Source of the DNA: CAZWSX01 sp964636985
GTDB taxonomy: Bacteria > Planctomycetota > Planctomycetia > Pirellulales > Pirellulaceae
DNA length: 64,000 nucleotides
Assembly (NCBI GenBank): GCA_964636985.1
Contig: CAZWSX010000004.1
Location: forward strand, 124,001-188,000
Direction: 5' to 3'
Shown here in pieces: positions 59,789 through 64,000 of this stretch; position 1 is the first letter of the stretch, and every line of letters starts with the position of its first letter. Position numbers and translations under genes: made by a program. The notes under the pieces were generated by a model. It saw only the letters and a program-made list of their open reading frames with translations. It was not told where the DNA came from and ran no database searches.

Positions 59789-62530
59789 ATGCTCGAACTC
59801 CAACTCAGAGAAGAATTTCGAGGCAAGCGTCTCAAGGGGACGACTGTCGATTTCAAGAACCAGTCCGGCACCGGGGCACTCGACGTGTCTGCCGCTGAGT
59901 TCTTGAAGATCACCTACCCGTCACATGATCTCCTCAAGACGATTGAGGCAACTCAACAGGGACAGTCTCGCCCCGTCGTTCTTCTCGGATCAAGGGGACA
60001 AGGTAAGTCGCACTTGATGGCGGCTCTCTACCATCTGTGCCACAACCCCGACGCCGGGGCTTCGTGGCTCAGCGAGTGGTCGGATCATCTCAAGAATCCA
60101 CAGATCGCATCGCTGAAGCTACGAAACGATTGTTTCGTGATTGCGGAGAGCCTTCACCTTCAACGATACAAATATCTCTGGGACATCCTCTTTGCTCTTC
60201 ACCCCAAGGGGAACTACTACGAAGGCAAATGGTCAGGGATGGGCGATAAGAAGACGGATGTCCCCAGCTATGACCTGATGATGGAGATGTTCACCGATCA
60301 GCCCACTGTGCTGATCCTCGACGAATTCCAGACGTGGTACGAAGGTCTCACCAACACCAAGCAATACCCTTGGCGGAATTGGGCGTTCAACTTCATTCAG
60401 ATTCTTTCCGAGATCGCTCAGAAGAATCCAGAGAAGCTCGTCCTCGTTGTCTCAGTACGTGAAGGGAACTCGGATGCGTATCAACAGATTCGCCGTGTGA
60501 ACCCGGTTGATGTGGACTTCAAAGGTCCGTATGCCAAAAGGGATCGTCAACGGCTGCTCTTGTACCGCATCTTCGAGAACCGGATGCAGGTGCCGAACAG
60601 CGACATTGCGAATGCAATCACAGCCCATGTCTGTGAGTATTTTCGACTCAGCAAGATTCCGCCGCAGGAGCAGGAGAAGCGATCAGAGGACTTCATCGAG
60701 TCCTACCCGTTCGCCCCGCATCTGCTGAAACTGCTGGACGATCAGGTGCTCATCGCCACGGACGCCCAAGAAACCCGTGACCTGATCAAGATTCTTGTCG
60801 ATCTGTTCAAGACCCACGACAGCAAAGACCCGGTGATCACCGCCGCCGACTTCTCGCTCACCAACGAGAAAAGCGGCGTGGCGTCGTTGCTGGACTCAGT
60901 GGCAAACCAACTCCACAAAGACCTACGAGAGAAAGCCCTCCGCAACTACGAAGCGGTCGTCGAAGCGGTTCCCAATCCCAAGACCACGATTCCCCATGCC
61001 GAAGAGATCATCAGTGCCCTTTGGTTGCGATCACTGACAGTCGATCAGATGGCGGGTGCCGAACCTTACGAACTTCAAATCGACATCACCGGCGACAAGC
61101 CCATCGACGACAATCGGTTCGAAGTCGAGTTGGCGAACATCGTCGATAACAGCTTCAACATCCATCAGGTCGGCAGTCGGCTGGTTTTCAAGCGAGAGGA
61201 GAACGCCCGCTCCAAACTGCTCGCACACGCCAAGAACGACAAGCTGTTCCAGAACAACGAGGACATCGACCATCTTGCCAAGGAAATTCGAGCCGTCATC
61301 GGTGGTTCAGAAGATGTCTCGGCGAAGCATCGTGTGATTGTCCTGAAGAAGAAGTGGCAAGGCGATCCTTGGTCGGAATTCGAGGAGAAGGAGCAGCCCA
61401 AAAGCTGGAACGATGGAAAGCTCCCGCTGGTCGTTGTTCCCGACTATCCCGAAAAGCTGGAAGCCACTCTCGGCAAATGGCTCAAGGACAACATGCAGGA
61501 GAATCGGAACACCATTCGATTCCTGCTGCCTCAGAAAGGCACCGGCAACGTTTACTACGACCGAGAACTGTTGGTTCTCGCCAGAGCCGTCTTTTTGGCG
61601 ATGAAGTGGAAGGCGACCGAAAAGGTTTACGGCGAACTCGAACGCACATTCCGCAAGGACGAATTGATCCCCAAGCTGAAGAGCCGGTTCGACCGGTTTG
61701 CTTTGCTCAGCGAATGGAATTACGCCGAACCCGCCAAGTGCAAATTCGAAGAAGCGAAGCACGATGCTCAGGGTGACAAGATTCCTGACGCTGTGGATCG
61801 TCTCGTGCGGGAAGAAGTCTTCATTCCAGAAGAGTTCGAGGAATACGTCCTCAAGCTCGCCGAGAATTCTGAGTCGGTTGGCAAGCTGCTGAAAGACCTG
61901 CGAGAGCCAAGACCGGGCGGCAAACCCTGCATTCCTTGGCTGGGAGAGATCGCCGTCAAAGAACGAGTAATCCGCATCTGTGCCGAGGGGCAGATCGCAC
62001 TGAACCTGCGAAACATCGAAATGCTGCAAGCGAAGCCGGGCGAAGATGCCGACGACGCTTGGACACGCATGAAAGGCAAGCTCGGCACGGGCAAACATCT
62101 CGATGAAACTGTCATGCTGTTGCCGGACGCCGTGTCCGTCAGCGGTGGAAAGACGGTCGTTACCGATCCCGAAACCGGTGAGACAACCACCGTTGTAGTT
62201 GGAGGCACGGGCGGCACAGGTCCAGCCGTCGTCACCGGTGGCACAACCACAGGCGGAACGACAACCGGCAATGGTGGTGTTCCCGGCAATCTCTTTGGCG
62301 GCAACGGTGGAGCCGGAACCGTCTCCAAGAAATCCTGCTCTGCTCCTCCGACATCTGGTCTGAATCTGCTCGGTCAGGTCGAGTCATGGGGCATCGGTCC
62401 CGCCACGAGCGTCAACAACGTCGCCCTCAAGATCGGCAAGATGACCGGGGCACAGCTTCAGGCTCTCATCAAGCACCTGCCCGATGGCGTCACCTACGGC
62501 TTGGACTTGGAGAAGGAGGAAGGTAACTGA
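59789..62530 (+). CDS. DUF499-type AAA+ ATPase (BrxC/PglY-like) of a defence module
   Basis: A 913-residue protein with the DUF499/COG1483 ATPase fold: Walker A GSRGQGKS (67-74), Walker B VLILDEF (Asp178, Glu179), VLVVSVREGN, LWLRSLTVDQ and the family pattern IRFLLPQKG in the second half. A Gly/Thr-rich linker (~785-845) precedes a C-terminal domain that ends DGVTYGLDLEKEEGN. DUF499 proteins are found with PglZ and COG1743 methylases in BREX/Pgl-type systems, matching the two genes downstream. First gene of the plus-strand unit, overlapping the PglZ-like gene at one base. Confidence 0.88.
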   Translation: MLELQLREEFRGKRLKGTTVDFKNQSGTGALDVSAAEFLKITYPSHDLLKTIEATQQGQSRPVVLLGSRGQGKSHLMAALYHLCHNPDAGASWLSEWSDHLKNPQIASLKLRNDCFVIAESLHLQRYKYLWDILFALHPKGNYYEGKWSGMGDKKTDVPSYDLMMEMFTDQPTVLILDEFQTWYEGLTNTKQYPWRNWAFNFIQILSEIAQKNPEKLVLVVSVREGNSDAYQQIRRVNPVDVDFKGPYAKRDRQRLLLYRIFENRMQVPNSDIANAITAHVCEYFRLSKIPPQEQEKRSEDFIESYPFAPHLLKLLDDQVLIATDAQETRDLIKILVDLFKTHDSKDPVITAADFSLTNEKSGVASLLDSVANQLHKDLREKALRNYEAVVEAVPNPKTTIPHAEEIISALWLRSLTVDQMAGAEPYELQIDITGDKPIDDNRFEVELANIVDNSFNIHQVGSRLVFKREENARSKLLAHAKNDKLFQNNEDIDHLAKEIRAVIGGSEDVSAKHRVIVLKKKWQGDPWSEFEEKEQPKSWNDGKLPLVVVPDYPEKLEATLGKWLKDNMQENRNTIRFLLPQKGTGNVYYDRELLVLARAVFLAMKWKATEKVYGELERTFRKDELIPKLKSRFDRFALLSEWNYAEPAKCKFEEAKHDAQGDKIPDAVDRLVREEVFIPEEFEEYVLKLAENSESVGKLLKDLREPRPGGKPCIPWLGEIAVKERVIRICAEGQIALNLRNIEMLQAKPGEDADDAWTRMKGKLGTGKHLDETVMLLPDAVSVSGGKTVVTDPETGETTTVVVGGTGGTGPAVVTGGTTTGGTTTGNGGVPGNLFGGNGGAGTVSKKSCSAPPTSGLNLLGQVESWGIGPATSVNNVALKIGKMTGAQLQALIKHLPDGVTYGLDLEKEEGN

Positions 62531-63525
62531 TGTCAACATTCACCGCCGATCTTCTCGAATCCGTCACAACAGGTACGCCGCAGCAAGCATGGGGCGACAT
62601 TGCCAATCATCTTTGGCAGACCTTCTCCGCTCCGATAGCACCGGCTGTCGCTGATTCCGAAGTGGTCAAGCGAGACCGAAGTATCATCGAACTCGAAAAC
62701 ACAGTGTCCGGCTCCTGTTGGGATTTGTGGAATCAGTTCGAATCCAGCGTTCCCAAAGCCAGTCTCGGAATCGTGGAATTCTGGAATCGCATTCACGGTG
62801 GAAAAGCGGTCCTGATCCTCGATGGCGTCTCGCTACGGGAAACGCCGTGGCTGCTTCAGCAGGCACAGGAGCGTGGCTACACGGTTCACGTTGCTGATCC
62901 TCGTGGAACGGAACTGCCCTGCGAAACATCTCCTTTTGCCAAGTCACTCGGCTTCGCTCAGCGTTCCGCCTTGGAGAACAACGGTGCCGGTGGTGCCCAC
63001 AAGCTGACTGGTGCCGGTACGGAGTCCTCCAACCTCAACTGGAAAGACTGCATCGGGCTGGTTGGAACTCAGGAAGGTTTTGTCTTCTGGCATCACTTCC
63101 CCGACGAGCGAATGCACGATCTGTCGGTGCCGGGTGAAGGTCTGCACAAGTTGGCGAGGGAGACGCACGAGCATCTCACATCCGACGACTTCTGGGCGTT
63201 CGTCGAACGGCTGGCGACCGGTCGGCGGCTCGTCATCACCAGCGATCATGGCTATGCCGCCTGCGGTCTGTTTCCTGACCTCGTGGACAAGGATCAGGTC
63301 GATTACATGAAGAAGCTCTTTAAGAGCGGACGCACGGCGACGAGCGAAAGTGACGACGGGGCATGGGTTCCGCCGATTGACCTGCGGCTGTCAACCAGCC
63401 ACGGCTCGCATCGGTATGTTCTCGGTCGCCGGAAATGGAAGAGTGCCGGGGGTTACCCGACACTGCATCACGGCGGCTTGTCGCTGCTGGAAGTCTTCGT
63501 CCCGTTCATCGAGTTGTCGAAGTAA
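62530..63525 (+). CDS. Short PglZ-type (alkaline phosphatase superfamily) protein
   Basis: A 331-residue protein with PglZ-like metal sites: VLILDGVSLRETPW (Asp98, nucleophile Ser101), ITSDHGYAACG (Asp239, His240) and HHGGLSLLEVFVPFIEL (His313, His314) near the C terminus. PglZ is central to BREX/Pgl systems. It is much shorter than standard PglZ (roughly 800 residues or more as I recall), so N- and C-terminal domains are missing. Starts at ATG 62530 overlapping the DUF499 stop and precedes the COG1743 methylase, indicating one operon. Confidence 0.8.
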   Translation: MSTFTADLLESVTTGTPQQAWGDIANHLWQTFSAPIAPAVADSEVVKRDRSIIELENTVSGSCWDLWNQFESSVPKASLGIVEFWNRIHGGKAVLILDGVSLRETPWLLQQAQERGYTVHVADPRGTELPCETSPFAKSLGFAQRSALENNGAGGAHKLTGAGTESSNLNWKDCIGLVGTQEGFVFWHHFPDERMHDLSVPGEGLHKLARETHEHLTSDDFWAFVERLATGRRLVITSDHGYAACGLFPDLVDKDQVDYMKKLFKSGRTATSESDDGAWVPPIDLRLSTSHGSHRYVLGRRKWKSAGGYPTLHHGGLSLLEVFVPFIELSK

Positions 63526-63613
63526 CGGGTCGGCAAGCAGACGACAGATTGAACATCAAAGAGCAAGCATCAACGGAATCACTGGCAGAGCATTCAACGG
63601 ATCGAGGGTGAAA

Positions 63614-64000
63614 GTGGCAAAGAAGAAGAAGACGAAAGCCGAAGAACTTCAGGAAGCGGTCGCCGAGGCGGTGGGTGCCGGGCGGGAACTGCACTTGGAG
63701 TCCGTGGACTTCTCCGATCCGAATCGCCCCAAGACCTGCCTCGAAGTCGATTTCCCGATCCTGCATCTAAACCACATTGCCGGTCCAGAAATGTCCTCTG
63801 GTGCGGCAAAGAAGCCTATCTACACATGGCAAAAGTGGTGGGCACGTCGAAGCTCGGCGGTATTCCGTGCGATGCTGATCGCTGCGGCAGCGAAAGCTCC
63901 CGAAGATCAGGGCGAAGCAGCGAAGACGGTCTGGGACGCCTACTACGGCAATCACCAGAAAAACGAAGCGTTCCGCAAGCTGAAAGTTGCCGACATCTTC
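63614..64000 (+). CDS. DUF1156/COG1743 adenine-specific DNA methylase, N-terminal part
   Basis: Truncated by the window edge after 129 codons. It starts at GTG 63614 (GAGGGTGA upstream; an in-frame GTG at 63608 also exists) with a Lys-rich tail, then LEVDFPILHLNHIAGPEMSSGAAKKPIYTWQKWWARRSSAVFRAML and AAKAPEDQGEAAKTVWDAYYGNHQKNEAF, the unmistakable DUF1156 N terminus of COG1743 methylases (PglXI-type). The catalytic motifs lie beyond the window. With the DUF499 ATPase and PglZ-like protein it forms the modification arm of the defence locus. Confidence 0.88.
   Translation, partial: MAKKKKTKAEELQEAVAEAVGAGRELHLESVDFSDPNRPKTCLEVDFPILHLNHIAGPEMSSGAAKKPIYTWQKWWARRSSAVFRAMLIAAAAKAPEDQGEAAKTVWDAYYGNHQKNEAFRKLKVADIF

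Noticed and set aside
61307..62098. Minus-strand 263-codon frame inside the DUF499 gene
   Set aside because: Antisense shadow of the ATPase gene; no start signal.

Overview
The window looks like a chromosome segment of a planctomycete (Pirellulales-like). The evidence is two large secreted proteins with the planctomycetal N-terminal motif LE-x-R-x-x-[LM]-x-A, a DUF2309/DabA carbon-uptake operon with NuoL/M-type subunits, an ECF sigma factor overlapping a Ser/Thr kinase with an extracytoplasmic LamG domain, several TatA paralogues and TadE/TadG proteins. No rRNA, tRNA or CRISPR array was seen.

Two blocks can be separated. Bases 1-25720 read as ordinary host chromosome: a DAB-type inorganic carbon operon (dabA, dabB-like and an extra NuoM-like gene, minus strand); a Tat-exported beta-helix protein; two surface or secreted giants, one with a zinc-metalloprotease site; a sialidase-fold exported protein; a lipoprotein joining a Cx5R phosphatase domain to a CxxCH haem site; a chromate-resistance operon (chrA, chrB split into two genes, and a chrC-type superoxide dismutase) behind an 18-base operator-like palindrome; a tadE-tadE-tadG set; and three tatA/B genes, two of which are a duplicated leader-plus-gene unit. 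This block ends in a radical SAM gene cut at the codon of its third cluster cysteine.

Bases 25721-64000 read as the left part of a large integrative island whose right end lies outside the window. It opens with an intact paralogue of the interrupted radical SAM gene, then carries a kinase/sigma pair and small cytoplasmic and membrane proteins. A nitrogen-oxide module follows: cytochrome P460 behind a textbook sigma-54 promoter, a divergent GAF/AAA+ activator, and a MerR-type regulator with its own 20-base-spacer promoter ahead of quinol NO reductase, a cupin protein and a HlyD/FtsX/ATPase exporter. Copies of an sprT 3' end bracket this module. Next come a rhodanese/fatty acid hydroxylase/DsrE/methyltransferase operon and a minus-strand array of plasmid-type accessory genes (ArdC antirestriction protein, RuvB-like ATPase, tyrosine recombinase and about ten small unknowns). 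Most of these unrelated small genes share one architecture of 5' leader.

The right edge is a defence locus. A minus-strand unit (XRE regulator, a 1214-residue protein with two complete SF1 helicase cores, a DUF4935-like PIN protein) diverges from a plus-strand unit (DUF499 AAA+ ATPase, a short PglZ-type protein, and the start of a DUF1156/COG1743 adenine methylase). The latter resembles a compact BREX/Pgl-type system. The shared intergenic region holds a promoter overlapped by an inverted repeat. Functions are assigned by reading motifs and family resemblance; no database search was possible.
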